NCBI GenBank assembly: GCA_947494805.1
Contig: CANLWK010000002.1
Coordinates: 248,001 to 312,000, forward strand
From: an uncultured Croceitalea sp.
GTDB lineage: Bacteria; Bacteroidota; Bacteroidia; Flavobacteriales; Flavobacteriaceae
Direction: 5' to 3'
Length of the DNA: 64,000 nucleotides
In this document: one piece after another, positions 8,999 through 17,984 of the stretch
Numbering within the stretch: the stretch's first letter is position 1
Layout: each line of letters begins with the position of its first letter
Made by a program: the position numbers and the translations under genes
The notes under the pieces: generated by a model
What the model was told of the DNA's origin: nothing
The model's input: the letters and a program-made list of their open reading frames with translations, nothing else
The model's database searches: none

Positions 8999-9958
8999 AT
9001 GAAGTATTTGAAAAATGTTTTGGCCTTTATTGGTTTTATAGTGGTCATTGGTAGTTTGGTATATGCCGTTCAAAAAAGTACAGATGAAACAAATGCGGTT
9101 GAAGCAGCAAATAATGAAATCGTTGAGGATAAAAATGTCGGTGATGGCTACCAAATTACTGCAATCAGCATTCCTGAAGATTTAAATTTTGCCGGGGAAC
9201 CTGTGCCATTAGAAGATCCAGAGGTTATGGAGCGAGCGGACCGGGAATTTTTGGTCAACACGTATTGGCAGTCCAACGCACTGCTACTAATGAAACGTGC
9301 CAACAAGTATTTTCCGATTATTGAGCCTATTTTGGCTAAGAATGGAATTCCAGATGATTTCAAATATGTTGCCGTTGCAGAAAGTGCCTTAATTGGTGTG
9401 GCCTCACCTGCCGGAGCGGCGGGCATGTGGCATTTTATGAAAGGAACGGGCAGGGAGTATGGTCTGGAGGTCAATGCCAATGTAGACGAACGATATCATA
9501 TTAGAAAGTCCACACAGGCGGCCTGTGAATACATTAATAAGTGGAAAAATCGTTTTGGTACATGGACATTGGCCGCTGCATCGTACAACGCTGGACCAGG
9601 TGCAATTCAAAAATATTTGGGCATTCAAAAGGTAGATAACTACTATGATCTTTTGTTGGGTCAAGAAACGGGGCGCTATGTTTTCAGAATAATGGCCTTG
9701 AAAGAAATCCTTTCCAATCCTGAAAAATTTGGTTTTAAGGTTGATAAAGATGATTTCTATAATGCTGTGCCAACTTTTTCGGTTGAAGTTGACGAACCCG
9801 TGGCCAGTTGGGCCGATTTTGCAAAGCAATACGAAATCAATTATAAAATTTTAAAGCGCCATAACCCTTGGTTGCGAGAACCACATTTGAACAACGCTTC
9901 AAAAAAGAAATACGTAATTGAGATTCCGATTAAAGGATACTATAGGGAATCAAAATAA
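8999..9958 (+). CDS. Lytic transglycosylase, SLT domain
   Basis: A 319-residue envelope murein-cleaving enzyme. The N-terminus has a membrane segment or signal anchor (about 4-24). The SLT domain (about 105-260) has the catalytic Glu128 in the AVAES motif, then GAAGMWHFM and the ASYNAGPG loop, all typical of MltD/family 1 lytic transglycosylases. The C-terminal region (ASWADFAKQYEINYKILKRHNPWL) resembles a degenerate LysM-like substrate-binding module. It cleaves the MurNAc-GlcNAc bond to leave anhydro-MurNAc. The transcript ends at a strong hairpin shortly after the stop. Confidence 0.92.
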   Translation: MKYLKNVLAFIGFIVVIGSLVYAVQKSTDETNAVEAANNEIVEDKNVGDGYQITAISIPEDLNFAGEPVPLEDPEVMERADREFLVNTYWQSNALLLMKRANKYFPIIEPILAKNGIPDDFKYVAVAESALIGVASPAGAAGMWHFMKGTGREYGLEVNANVDERYHIRKSTQAACEYINKWKNRFGTWTLAAASYNAGPGAIQKYLGIQKVDNYYDLLLGQETGRYVFRIMALKEILSNPEKFGFKVDKDDFYNAVPTFSVEVDEPVASWADFAKQYEINYKILKRHNPWLREPHLNNASKKKYVIEIPIKGYYRESK

Positions 9959-9978
9959 GATGTGCAATCTAAGAACAG

Positions 9979-10020
9979 CAAATGCCAATTGACAGGAATT
10001 GTCAATTGGCATTTGTTTCT
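9979..10020. terminator. Bidirectional terminator, 16-bp perfect stem
   Basis: 9979-9994 pairs perfectly with 10000-10015 around a 5-nt loop. It lies between the convergent lytic transglycosylase and TPR genes and is GC-poor but very stable for its size. A short T-rich run follows on the plus strand. Confidence 0.85.
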
Positions 10021-10054
10021 ACAAGGCCTTGGACCTTGTTCAAAGATGATAAAG

Positions 10055-10570
10055 TTAAATCTTCTTCATTTGTTGTTGCATCATTTTAATCTGATCCGTC
10101 AACATATTGTTCTTATCAAGTTTTTTGGCTTCTTGTAATAGGGTAGTGGCCTCTCGTTTTCTTCTTTTTTGCATAGCAATACCTGCCAAGCTCAATTTGG
10201 CCATGGCAACATCATAGTCCATATTCAACCCCAGCTTTAAAGCCCTTTTAAAATATTTTTCTGCAGTGGTCAGGTTTTTTTGTGAAAAAATGATACCATG
10301 CAAATAATTATAGTAGCCCTGTTGCTTCTTTACCAAGGCGGCTTCAGGGTTTTTAATTTTTGAAAGCCATTTTTCGGTACCTACCATATCTTGCTTGCGC
10401 ATCCGAAGAAAAGCCAGCAAAATAATTTCATTTCTAAAATACAGAAAAATGAAGATTAGTGAGAGCAGTATCAAAAAGATACCGTTACCAATATAGCCTT
10501 CTATAAATTGATATACACCGTAGCCAATAATGAGTGCGGCAATGACAAGTTTGATGTTTTTGTTGAACAT
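10055..10570 (-). CDS. Membrane-anchored TPR-like protein, unknown function
   Basis: 171 residues. Two adjacent hydrophobic helices at about 7-50 (LVIAALIIGYGVYQF and GIFLILLSLIFIFLYF) are followed by a basic turn. The cytoplasmic-looking C-terminal half has TPR-like helical pairs (NYLHGIIFSQKNLTTAEKYFKRALKLG and AMAKLSLAGIAMQKRRKREATTLLQEAKKL). Its stop region is 2 bp from the DUF6263 gene upstream on the same strand, so the two very probably form an operon. A scaffold role at the membrane is likely, but no specific function is recognised. Confidence 0.8.
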   Translation of the reverse strand: MFNKNIKLVIAALIIGYGVYQFIEGYIGNGIFLILLSLIFIFLYFRNEIILLAFLRMRKQDMVGTEKWLSKIKNPEAALVKKQQGYYNYLHGIIFSQKNLTTAEKYFKRALKLGLNMDYDVAMAKLSLAGIAMQKRRKREATTLLQEAKKLDKNNMLTDQIKMMQQQMKKI

Positions 10571-10572
10571 AG

Positions 10573-11463
10573 TTATTCTTGGGTTATTTCATAAGTTATA
10601 GTTGAATCGATGGTAGTCGGAATTTCTACATCACCCATTTGGGCCATTTTTGAAAAACCTTCAACTTTACTTGATACCATCATTTTTTTGAGCAAGCCCG
10701 TAGTTGTTGTGGCCTCAATAAGCATTTCTTGTGCACCGCTTAAAGACATGATTGTGCCCGATTCATTGGTATCCATGGTTACAGCACTCTCGCCAGTGAT
10801 CGAGGTTGTTCCATTTTCTATTTTCTCTAAGGTGAAGGTATTGTTGGCAGATAGCTTACCCTCATAGGTGTTCTCCCAAGTATCACCAATAGCTACTTGT
10901 CCATCAGGATAGAAAAAGGTCATTTGCTCAAAGCTTTTGGCCAAGCCGTTTGAGCTAAAGTCTTTCCCTAGCGACTTTTCCATCATCTTTACAGTGAATT
11001 CGTCTTCGATACCAGCTGCACTAATCATTTTGTTGATTAGACCTTCGCCTCCTTCCACGGCAATGATGGAACCATTTTTTGCCATTTTCAGATGTAACTC
11101 ATAGTTCAATAGACCATGAAACATTTCAGACATAATATCTCCCTCAACCAATTCTGAAGCTTTTACGTCCATTAAGGTACCTTGTATACTTGATGAAGAG
11201 GTCAATCCGAAATCTTTGAACATCATGGTCATCGCATAGCCCGTATCGGTGACCGAATCGACTTTGAACTCTAAAAAACCTGACAGGTCATTGGTCATTT
11301 CATGTTCAGTACCCTCTAATTTTTGCGTGATCAGTTGTTTGGCCTGTTGCCTGACTTGAAAAGTGTCGCCGACTTTAAGCTGGTAGCCTAAATTTTGTTG
11401 GGCCTTTGCGCCGATCGCAATAAATATGAAACATATAAGGCTATATTTGTATAGATTCTGCAT
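10573..11463 (-). CDS. DUF6263 family exported protein
   Basis: 296 residues beginning with a Sec signal peptide (MQNLYKYSLICFIFIAIGAKAQ, cleavage after AKA or AQ). The mature part opens with GYQLKVGDTFQVRQQAKQLITQ and continues as long beta strands. The layout matches the Bacteroidota DUF6263 family, which has no known function. It is predicted to be periplasmic or attached to the outer membrane. It is the first gene of a two-gene unit with the TPR membrane protein. Confidence 0.8.
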   Translation of the reverse strand: MQNLYKYSLICFIFIAIGAKAQQNLGYQLKVGDTFQVRQQAKQLITQKLEGTEHEMTNDLSGFLEFKVDSVTDTGYAMTMMFKDFGLTSSSSIQGTLMDVKASELVEGDIMSEMFHGLLNYELHLKMAKNGSIIAVEGGEGLINKMISAAGIEDEFTVKMMEKSLGKDFSSNGLAKSFEQMTFFYPDGQVAIGDTWENTYEGKLSANNTFTLEKIENGTTSITGESAVTMDTNESGTIMSLSGAQEMLIEATTTTGLLKKMMVSSKVEGFSKMAQMGDVEIPTTIDSTITYEITQE

Positions 11464-11523
11464 GTACTTGATGTTACCTTTTTACCGAAAGACAAAACTA
11501 ATACAAACATTTTTTAGAATACG

Positions 11524-11554
11524 TTTGTAAGAGCAAAAAGTCTTTGTATATTTG
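11524..11554 (+). promoter_or_regulatory. Bacteroidetes-type promoter of rpmH
   Basis: TTTG at 11524-11527, a 19-bp spacer and TATATTTG at 11547-11554 match the consensus. It lies 46 bp upstream of the rpmH ATG at 11601. Confidence 0.8.
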
Positions 11555-11600
11555 CGCCCAGAATTTTATAAGCCCCGGGCTTTTTTCAAATAACTTTAGC

Positions 11601-11759
11601 ATGAAAAGAACATATCAGCCTTCAAAGAGGAAGAGAAGAAATAAACACGGTTTTAGAGAGCGCATGGCCACTGCGAACGGCAGAAAGGTTCTTGCCAGAA
11701 GAAGGGCTAAAGGCAGAAAAAAACTAACTGTTTCATCAGAACCACGTCATAAGAAATAA
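11601..11759 (+). CDS. rpmH: 50S ribosomal protein L34
   Basis: 52 very basic residues. [22 protein letters not shown] and [17 protein letters not shown] are the universal L34 signature. The open frame begins at 11544, but the Met at 11601 is the only start that fits the family. It is not next to dnaA or rnpA as in many bacteria; here it lies between a DUF6263 gene and carB. It is flanked by its own promoter and terminator. Confidence 0.97.
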   Translation: MKRTYQPSKRKRRNKHGFRERMATANGRKVLARRRAKGRKKLTVSSEPRHKK

Positions 11760-11781
11760 TGACTGTCAATAACTTTTTAAC

Positions 11782-11821
11782 AAAGGTGCTACTTCATTTA
11801 AGTTTAGCACCTTTTTTTTTG
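11782..11821 (+). terminator. Rho-independent terminator after rpmH
   Basis: A 10-bp stem (11782-11791 with 11805-11814) followed by an uninterrupted T run. Confidence 0.92.
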
Positions 11822-11865
11822 TCGAAATTTGAAAAATTTTTGAATAACGCATAACCCACTTTAGA

Positions 11866-14718
11866 ATGCCAAAAAGAGAAGATCTTAAATCCATTTTGAT
11901 TATTGGTTCTGGCCCTATCATCATCGGTCAGGCATGTGAATTTGATTATTCTGGTTCCCAAGCTTTACGTTCGCTACGTGAAGATGGAATAGAAACCATA
12001 CTTATCAACAGCAATCCGGCGACGATTATGACCGATCCGGTGATGGCAGATCATATCTATTTGAAACCATTGAACACAAAATCAATCATTGAGATTCTCA
12101 AGGCACATCCCCAGATTGATGCGGTACTACCGACCATGGGGGGACAGACCGCTCTGAATCTATGTATCGAGGCCGATGAAAAAGGCATATGGGAAGATTT
12201 TGACGTTGAAATTATTGGGGTTGACATCGACGCCATCAACATTACCGAAGATCGCGAAAAGTTTCGTGAGCTTATGACAAAAATAGGTATCGGTATGGCC
12301 CCGCAGGCAACCGCTACTTCGTTCTTAAAAGGAAAAGAGATTGCGCAAGAGTTTGGTTTTCCGTTGGTGATTAGAGCATCGTTTACTTTAGGTGGAGCCG
12401 GAGCCTCAATTGTTTATGACCCTGAAGATTTTGATGATCAATTGAGTCATGGGCTTGAGGTATCACCCATTCATGAGGTCATGATAGATAAGGCAATGAT
12501 GGGGTGGAAAGAGTATGAGTTGGAGCTCCTTCGTGATAAAAATGACAATGTCGTCATTATCTGTACTATCGAAAACATGGACCCCATGGGCATTCATACT
12601 GGAGATTCTATTACCGTGGCACCAGCAATGACCTTATCGGACAGAACTTTTCAACGCATGCGTGACATGGCCATTCATATGATGCGCAGCATCGGTGATT
12701 TTGCTGGGGGATGTAATGTACAGTTTGCAGTAAGCCCAGATGAAAAAGAAGATATCATTGCCATTGAAATCAACCCAAGGGTATCTCGCTCATCGGCCTT
12801 GGCATCAAAAGCAACCGGATATCCCATTGCAAAAATCGCGGCAAAATTGGCCATCGGCTATTCTTTGGATGAACTAAGCAATCAAATTACAAAATCTACC
12901 TCTGCGCTATTTGAACCTACCTTAGATTATGTAATTGTCAAAATACCACGTTGGAACTTTGATAAATTCGAAGGGTCGGACCGGACCTTGGGACTTCAAA
13001 TGAAGTCGGTGGGCGAAGTTATGGGCATTGGACGTTCATTTCAAGAGGCTTTACATAAGGCCACCCAATCGCTTGAAATCAAAAGAAACGGATTGGGAGC
13101 CGACGGCAAAGGATATAAAGACTATGACCAAATCATAAGCAAGCTAACGATACCTAGCTGGGATAGGGTATTTGTCATATATGATGCCATTCAATTAGGT
13201 ATTCCTTTAGCACGCATTCATGAAATCACCAAAATTGATATGTGGTTCTTGAAACAGTATGAGGAGCTATATTTTTTGGACAAGGAAATTTCAAAATATA
13301 CGATTGAGAGCTTACCAAAGGCACTTTTGTTAGAGGCAAAACAGAAGGGTTTCGCCGACAGGCAGATTGCCCATATGTTAGATTGTTATGAAAGTGAAGT
13401 TCACAAAAAACGTACGGAACTTAACATCAATCGCGTGTATAAATTGGTAGATACCTGTGCGGCCGAGTTTAAGGCAATGACACCTTATTATTACTCTACT
13501 TTTGAAGAAGAAATTGAAACTGCGGATGGCAAGCGTTTTGTTGCCAATGACAGTGCGGTGACCGATAGAAAGAAAATTGTAGTGTTAGGGTCTGGTCCTA
13601 ACCGTATCGGCCAGGGCATAGAATTTGATTACTGCTGTGTACACGGGGTTTTGGCTGCTGCTGAATGCGGGTATGAAACCATTATGATCAACTGTAATCC
13701 AGAGACGGTATCAACAGATTTTGACACAGCGGACAAACTTTACTTTGAACCTGTCTTTTGGGAACATATCTATGATATCATAAGGCATGAAAAGCCAGAA
13801 GGGGTCATTGTGCAATTGGGCGGGCAGACTGCATTAAAACTAGCCGAGAAACTTTCTAAGTACGGAATTAAAATTATTGGAACCAGTTTTGAATCTCTAG
13901 ATTTAGCTGAAGACAGAGGAAGCTTTTCCACTTTGTTAAAAGAGAACAACATTCCGTATCCAAGATTTGGTACTGCTGAGAGTGCTGATGAAGCGCTTGA
14001 ACTTGCAGATGAATTAGGATTCCCGCTGTTGGTAAGACCGTCTTATGTTCTGGGAGGTCAGGGTATGAAAATCGTCATCAACAAAGAAGATCTAGAAGCA
14101 CACGTAGTAGATTTACTGCGCAAAATTCCGAACAACAAACTACTGTTGGATCATTACCTTGATGGGGCCATTGAGGCTGAGGCCGATGCCATTTGTGATG
14201 GTGAAAACATTTATATCATCGGAATCATGGAGCATATCGAACCTTGTGGTATCCATTCGGGGGATTCAAATGCAACTTTACCACCGTTTAACTTAGGTGA
14301 GTTTGTATTGCAGCAGATAAAAGATCACACTAAAAAGATTGCTCTGGCCTTAAACACCGTGGGCCTTATAAACATTCAGTTTGCGGTCAAAGATGATACA
14401 GTCTACATCATTGAGGCCAATCCAAGGGCATCACGAACCGTTCCGTTCATTGCGAAAGCCTATGGCGAACCTTACGTGAATTATGCAACAAAAGTGATGC
14501 TAGGAGAGAAGAAGATAAAAGACTTTGATTTCAAACCACACTTAGATGGTTATGCTATCAAGCAACCGGTATTCTCTTTTAACAAGTTTCCAAATGTAAA
14601 CAAGAACTTAGGTCCTGAAATGAAGAGCACGGGTGAGAGTATCTTATTTATTGATAGCTTGAAAGACGATGAGTTTTATAACTTATACTCGAGAAGAAAG
14701 ATGTATTTGAGTAAATAA
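11866..14718 (+). CDS. carB: Carbamoyl-phosphate synthase large subunit
   Basis: CarB makes carbamoyl phosphate from bicarbonate, ATP and CarA-derived ammonia for pyrimidine and arginine synthesis. Two homologous halves are visible: the first opens with IIGSGPIIIGQACEFDYSGSQA and the second, near residue 570, with VVLGSGPNRIGQGIEFDYCC. Each has an ATP-grasp domain ending in an EINPR or EANPR motif. At 950 residues it lacks the roughly 120-residue C-terminal MGS-like domain of the E. coli enzyme (1073 residues), the binding site for UMP and ornithine. carA is not adjacent. The gene is bounded by terminators on both sides. Confidence 0.96.
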   Translation: MPKREDLKSILIIGSGPIIIGQACEFDYSGSQALRSLREDGIETILINSNPATIMTDPVMADHIYLKPLNTKSIIEILKAHPQIDAVLPTMGGQTALNLCIEADEKGIWEDFDVEIIGVDIDAINITEDREKFRELMTKIGIGMAPQATATSFLKGKEIAQEFGFPLVIRASFTLGGAGASIVYDPEDFDDQLSHGLEVSPIHEVMIDKAMMGWKEYELELLRDKNDNVVIICTIENMDPMGIHTGDSITVAPAMTLSDRTFQRMRDMAIHMMRSIGDFAGGCNVQFAVSPDEKEDIIAIEINPRVSRSSALASKATGYPIAKIAAKLAIGYSLDELSNQITKSTSALFEPTLDYVIVKIPRWNFDKFEGSDRTLGLQMKSVGEVMGIGRSFQEALHKATQSLEIKRNGLGADGKGYKDYDQIISKLTIPSWDRVFVIYDAIQLGIPLARIHEITKIDMWFLKQYEELYFLDKEISKYTIESLPKALLLEAKQKGFADRQIAHMLDCYESEVHKKRTELNINRVYKLVDTCAAEFKAMTPYYYSTFEEEIETADGKRFVANDSAVTDRKKIVVLGSGPNRIGQGIEFDYCCVHGVLAAAECGYETIMINCNPETVSTDFDTADKLYFEPVFWEHIYDIIRHEKPEGVIVQLGGQTALKLAEKLSKYGIKIIGTSFESLDLAEDRGSFSTLLKENNIPYPRFGTAESADEALELADELGFPLLVRPSYVLGGQGMKIVINKEDLEAHVVDLLRKIPNNKLLLDHYLDGAIEAEADAICDGENIYIIGIMEHIEPCGIHSGDSNATLPPFNLGEFVLQQIKDHTKKIALALNTVGLINIQFAVKDDTVYIIEANPRASRTVPFIAKAYGEPYVNYATKVMLGEKKIKDFDFKPHLDGYAIKQPVFSFNKFPNVNKNLGPEMKSTGESILFIDSLKDDEFYNLYSRRKMYLSK

Positions 14719-14744
14719 CCATTAGTTTTTTGCGAACCATAGAG

Positions 14745-14780
14745 AAACCCATTCTAAAAATACTTTAGAATGGGTTTTTC
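14745..14780. terminator. Bidirectional terminator between carB and icd
   Basis: A perfect 14-bp stem (14745-14758 with 14764-14777) and a 5-nt loop, T-rich on the plus strand, between convergent genes. Confidence 0.9.
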
Positions 14781-14803
14781 AATTCTCTTTTTCAATTTTG
14801 CTA

Positions 14804-16318
14804 TTATTCTCCCTGGCCCAACGAGAATCCACGCTGACCATTAAACTCGTACAGGTTTTCAGTTTTGATTATGTCAAATTCGTTCTGGTGAAGTTTTGAT
14901 AACAGTGCTATAACCTGATCGAACTCAATGCCCAAATACAAAGGCTCTTTTGTTTTTACATTGGCATCTTGCGCTACAAAACGGCAACGCCAGTGGTCTG
15001 TACAATAGGTTTCTTTTAAACCGGTCGGAAATACTTTTACACCTCTGTTCGTTATCATTTTTAATTTAAGGTTGTGCGATTTGATTTCGTTCAAGCCTTT
15101 GCCGATGGTTTGTGGATCATTCCCTTTCCAATCGATAAAGACGTCAACACCAACCAATTCTTTATCGCTGTTTTCTCTTTTGTATTCAGGTATTTCTATG
15201 GTTCCTGTGCCTTTAATCAATGAACTCACGGGTAGTTGCTGTGGCGATTCTCCTAGACGTGCAATGATTTCGTCAGCAAACTCTTCAGTATTTACCTTTT
15301 TGGTACTTAGGTTCTCTTGAAAGATATCTGCTGTATGCATACCTGCTTCCAATGTGGCCAACCAAGCATTTTTGATTTTATCAGCAACTGCCGCCTGTCC
15401 GATATGGGTTAACATCATCACAGCTGCATTTAACAATCCTGATGGATTGGCAATTTTCTTACCTGCTATGTCTGGGGCAGAACCGTGAATGGCTTCGAAC
15501 ATAGCTACATTTTTACCAATATTGCATGAACCTGCCATACCTACCGAGCCTGCGATTTCGGCAACGATATCTGAAACGATGTCTCCGTATAGGTTTGAGG
15601 TAACGATGACATCATACTTTTGCGGACTTGCAGCCAATTTCGCGGATCCTATGTCAATAATCTGAGACTCACTCTCAATCTCAGGATATTCGATTGCAAT
15701 CTCTTTGAAAACAGTGTGGAACAAGCCGTCCGTAAGTTTCATGATATTATCCTTGACCATACAGGTCACCTTCTTTCTTCCGTATGCTTTGGCATATTCA
15801 AAAGCATAGCGTACAATCTTTTCGCAGCCTGGGCGTGTAATCAATTTTAGACATTGTACCACATCTTCTGTTTGGCGGTGCTCAATACCTGCATAAAGAT
15901 CTTCTTCATTTTCACGCACCACTACCACATCCATTTCTGGAAAATTTGTTTTCACATAAGGATGCAATGCCGAAACAGGACGTACATTGGCGAATAGCCC
16001 AAGTGATTTTCGTAGTGTAACATTGAGACTTTTATAACCTTTACCTTGAGGTGTAGTGATCGGAGCTTTTAAAATTACCTTATTGCGGGCAATGGCATCC
16101 CAAGCTTCAGGAGTAATGCCAGAACTATTGCCCGATAAATAGACCTGTTCGCCGATTTCCATGGCTTCCGTCTCTATTTTCGCACCGGCGGCTTTCATAA
16201 TTTTGAGGGTGGCCTTCATGATTTCAGGACCAATACCGTCGCCTTGAGCTATGGCAATTTTGGTGACTTTTCCTGAAACGTTACTTTCTTTCGGCGCTAA
16301 TAAAAGGTTGTCTCTCAT
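14804..16318 (-). CDS. icd: NADP-dependent isocitrate dehydrogenase
   Basis: Converts isocitrate to 2-oxoglutarate with CO2 and NADPH in the TCA cycle. The 504 residues hold an IDH/IMDH core with GDGIGPEIM near residue 28, the substrate loop LRKSLGLFANVRPV, VVVRENEEDLYAGIEH, and the coenzyme region IHGSAPDIAGKKIANPSG. There is an extra C-terminal domain of about 150 residues after the core, as in Thermus-type IDH. It lies 168 bp after gnd on the same strand. The gap between them is very AT-rich and shows no clear promoter. NADP preference is inferred from family. Confidence 0.92.
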   Translation of the reverse strand: MRDNLLLAPKESNVSGKVTKIAIAQGDGIGPEIMKATLKIMKAAGAKIETEAMEIGEQVYLSGNSSGITPEAWDAIARNKVILKAPITTPQGKGYKSLNVTLRKSLGLFANVRPVSALHPYVKTNFPEMDVVVVRENEEDLYAGIEHRQTEDVVQCLKLITRPGCEKIVRYAFEYAKAYGRKKVTCMVKDNIMKLTDGLFHTVFKEIAIEYPEIESESQIIDIGSAKLAASPQKYDVIVTSNLYGDIVSDIVAEIAGSVGMAGSCNIGKNVAMFEAIHGSAPDIAGKKIANPSGLLNAAVMMLTHIGQAAVADKIKNAWLATLEAGMHTADIFQENLSTKKVNTEEFADEIIARLGESPQQLPVSSLIKGTGTIEIPEYKRENSDKELVGVDVFIDWKGNDPQTIGKGLNEIKSHNLKLKMITNRGVKVFPTGLKETYCTDHWRCRFVAQDANVKTKEPLYLGIEFDQVIALLSKLHQNEFDIIKTENLYEFNGQRGFSLGQGE

Positions 16319-16486
16319 GCTTTTCTATTTTTTAGTTATGCAAAGTTTAGAAAAGCAATTGATAAATTTTTATTTATTGTTTATATGTTGTTAATAAAAA
16401 TAATTTATAATAATAAAATGAGTACGGCACCTAATTTTGTATCAGTTTTATATAAAAACCAAAGTGAACCTTAAGTTGAAAGATGT

Positions 16487-17896
16487 TCAATCCTCCCATT
16501 CGGTATGAAAGATTCCTTTGCGATCCAGTCGCTCATATGTATGTGATCCAAAATAGTCACGCTGGGCCTGAATCACATTTAACGGTAATCGTTGTGAAGT
16601 ATAAGCGTCAAAATAGGTCAATGAATTTGACAGACCCGGTAACGGAATTCCGTTGGTTGCGCCATAGGCTACCAGTTCACGTGTGGCATCAACCGTGCTT
16701 TGTACCTTTTCAACAAATGAGGGTGAGAGCAATAAATTGGGTAGGTTGGCATCTGCTTTAAATGCTTCGGTAATGTCAGCTAGCAGGGCTGCTCTTATAA
16801 TACAGCCGGCTCGCCAGATTTTTGCGATTTCCCCGAGGTCAAGTTCATAACCGTATTCTTTAGAAGCATCTGCCAATTGGTGCATACCCTGCGCATAGGC
16901 CATGATAAAAGCAAAGTAGAGTGCTTGCTCTGCTTTATCGACAAGTGCTTTTTTCAGTACTTCTTCGGGAGTTGGTCTATTGTATAGTTCATCTGCCTTG
17001 ATACGCTCTTCTTTTAAGGCAGAGATTTCACGCATGCTCACTGCAATATCGATGGTTGGCACAGGTATGCCTAGGTCCATGGCATTTTGAGATGTCCATT
17101 TTCCCGTACCTTTTTGCTTGGCCTTGTCCAAAATCATATCGACCAGATCACCATCGGTAAGACCATCTTTTTGGGCAAAAATCTCAGAGGTGATTTCAAC
17201 TAAGAATGACTGTAAGCGACCATTGTTCCAATCCGCATAGGTTTGATGTAGTTCTTGGTTGGTAAGTCCGCCGGCCTTTTTGAGCAGATCGTAAATTTCA
17301 GAGGTCAATTGCATCAATCCATATTCAATGCCGTTGTGTACCATTTTAACGTAATTTCCAGCTGATTTCGGACCCAAATAGGTCACACAAGGCTCATTAT
17401 CATATTTAGCGGCAACGGCTTCGAAAACAGGTTTTACATGTTGATATGCTTCTTTTGAACCACCGGGCATGATACTTGGACCGCGGCGTGCGCCTTTTGC
17501 GCCACCAGAAACCCCGGCGCCAAAAAAGTTGATACCCTTATCCTTTAGGTATGCTTCACGTCTATCGGTGTTTGTATAAAATGAGTTTCCGCCATCGATG
17601 ATGATATCACCTTCATCAAGTAGTGGCAATAAACTTTCAATAACTGCATCAACAATCTTTCCGGCAGGTACAAGTAGCATTATTTTTCTTGGGGTATTCA
17701 GCGCTTGCACAAATGTTTTGGCATCGGTCGTTGCATTTACCTGGTCGGTATTTCCACCTTCTTTGATAAGAGCATTGACCTTTTCTTCGTCCAAATCATT
17801 TCCAAAAGCGGTAAATCCGTTATCTGCAACGTTTAAGATAAAGTTGCGCCCCATAACACCCAATCCTACCAATCCAAAATCATATGTATTTGCCAT
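16487..17896 (-). CDS. gnd: 6-phosphogluconate dehydrogenase (decarboxylating)
   Basis: Third enzyme of the oxidative pentose phosphate pathway, giving ribulose-5-phosphate, CO2 and NADPH. The start is set at MANTYDFGLVGLGVMG (17896), where the Rossmann motif GLGVMGRNF begins as in homologues; an upstream Met at 17920 adds eight residues. Further family marks are the catalytic GVSGGAKGARRGPSIMPGG loop, KMVHNGIEYG, and KGTGKWT. Length is about 469 residues. It is divergent from zwf, with an intergenic region of under 100 bp that must hold both promoters, so coordinated control is plausible. Confidence 0.95.
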   Translation of the reverse strand: MANTYDFGLVGLGVMGRNFILNVADNGFTAFGNDLDEEKVNALIKEGGNTDQVNATTDAKTFVQALNTPRKIMLLVPAGKIVDAVIESLLPLLDEGDIIIDGGNSFYTNTDRREAYLKDKGINFFGAGVSGGAKGARRGPSIMPGGSKEAYQHVKPVFEAVAAKYDNEPCVTYLGPKSAGNYVKMVHNGIEYGLMQLTSEIYDLLKKAGGLTNQELHQTYADWNNGRLQSFLVEITSEIFAQKDGLTDGDLVDMILDKAKQKGTGKWTSQNAMDLGIPVPTIDIAVSMREISALKEERIKADELYNRPTPEEVLKKALVDKAEQALYFAFIMAYAQGMHQLADASKEYGYELDLGEIAKIWRAGCIIRAALLADITEAFKADANLPNLLLSPSFVEKVQSTVDATRELVAYGATNGIPLPGLSNSLTYFDAYTSQRLPLNVIQAQRDYFGSHTYERLDRKGIFHTEWED

Positions 17897-17984
17897 AATG
17901 CCGTTTCTTGTTTGCTCCATGCGAAGAACGCACTTTTCATTAAGAGCTACCTAAAATAAACGTTATATTCGTTATGCTCAAATT

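Noticed and set aside
9404-9829. A 141-residue open frame antisense to the lytic transglycosylase
   Set aside because: It is a shadow of a gene with clear SLT motifs; its sequence looks random and has no plausible start context.
16319-16486. AT-rich 168-bp stretch between icd and gnd as a replication or attachment site
   Set aside because: No repeats, DnaA-box-like clusters or tRNA end seen; an ordinary AT-rich intergenic region.
17598-17954. A 118-residue plus-strand frame over the start of gnd
   Set aside because: Antisense to the Rossmann domain of gnd; no homologous-looking motif.
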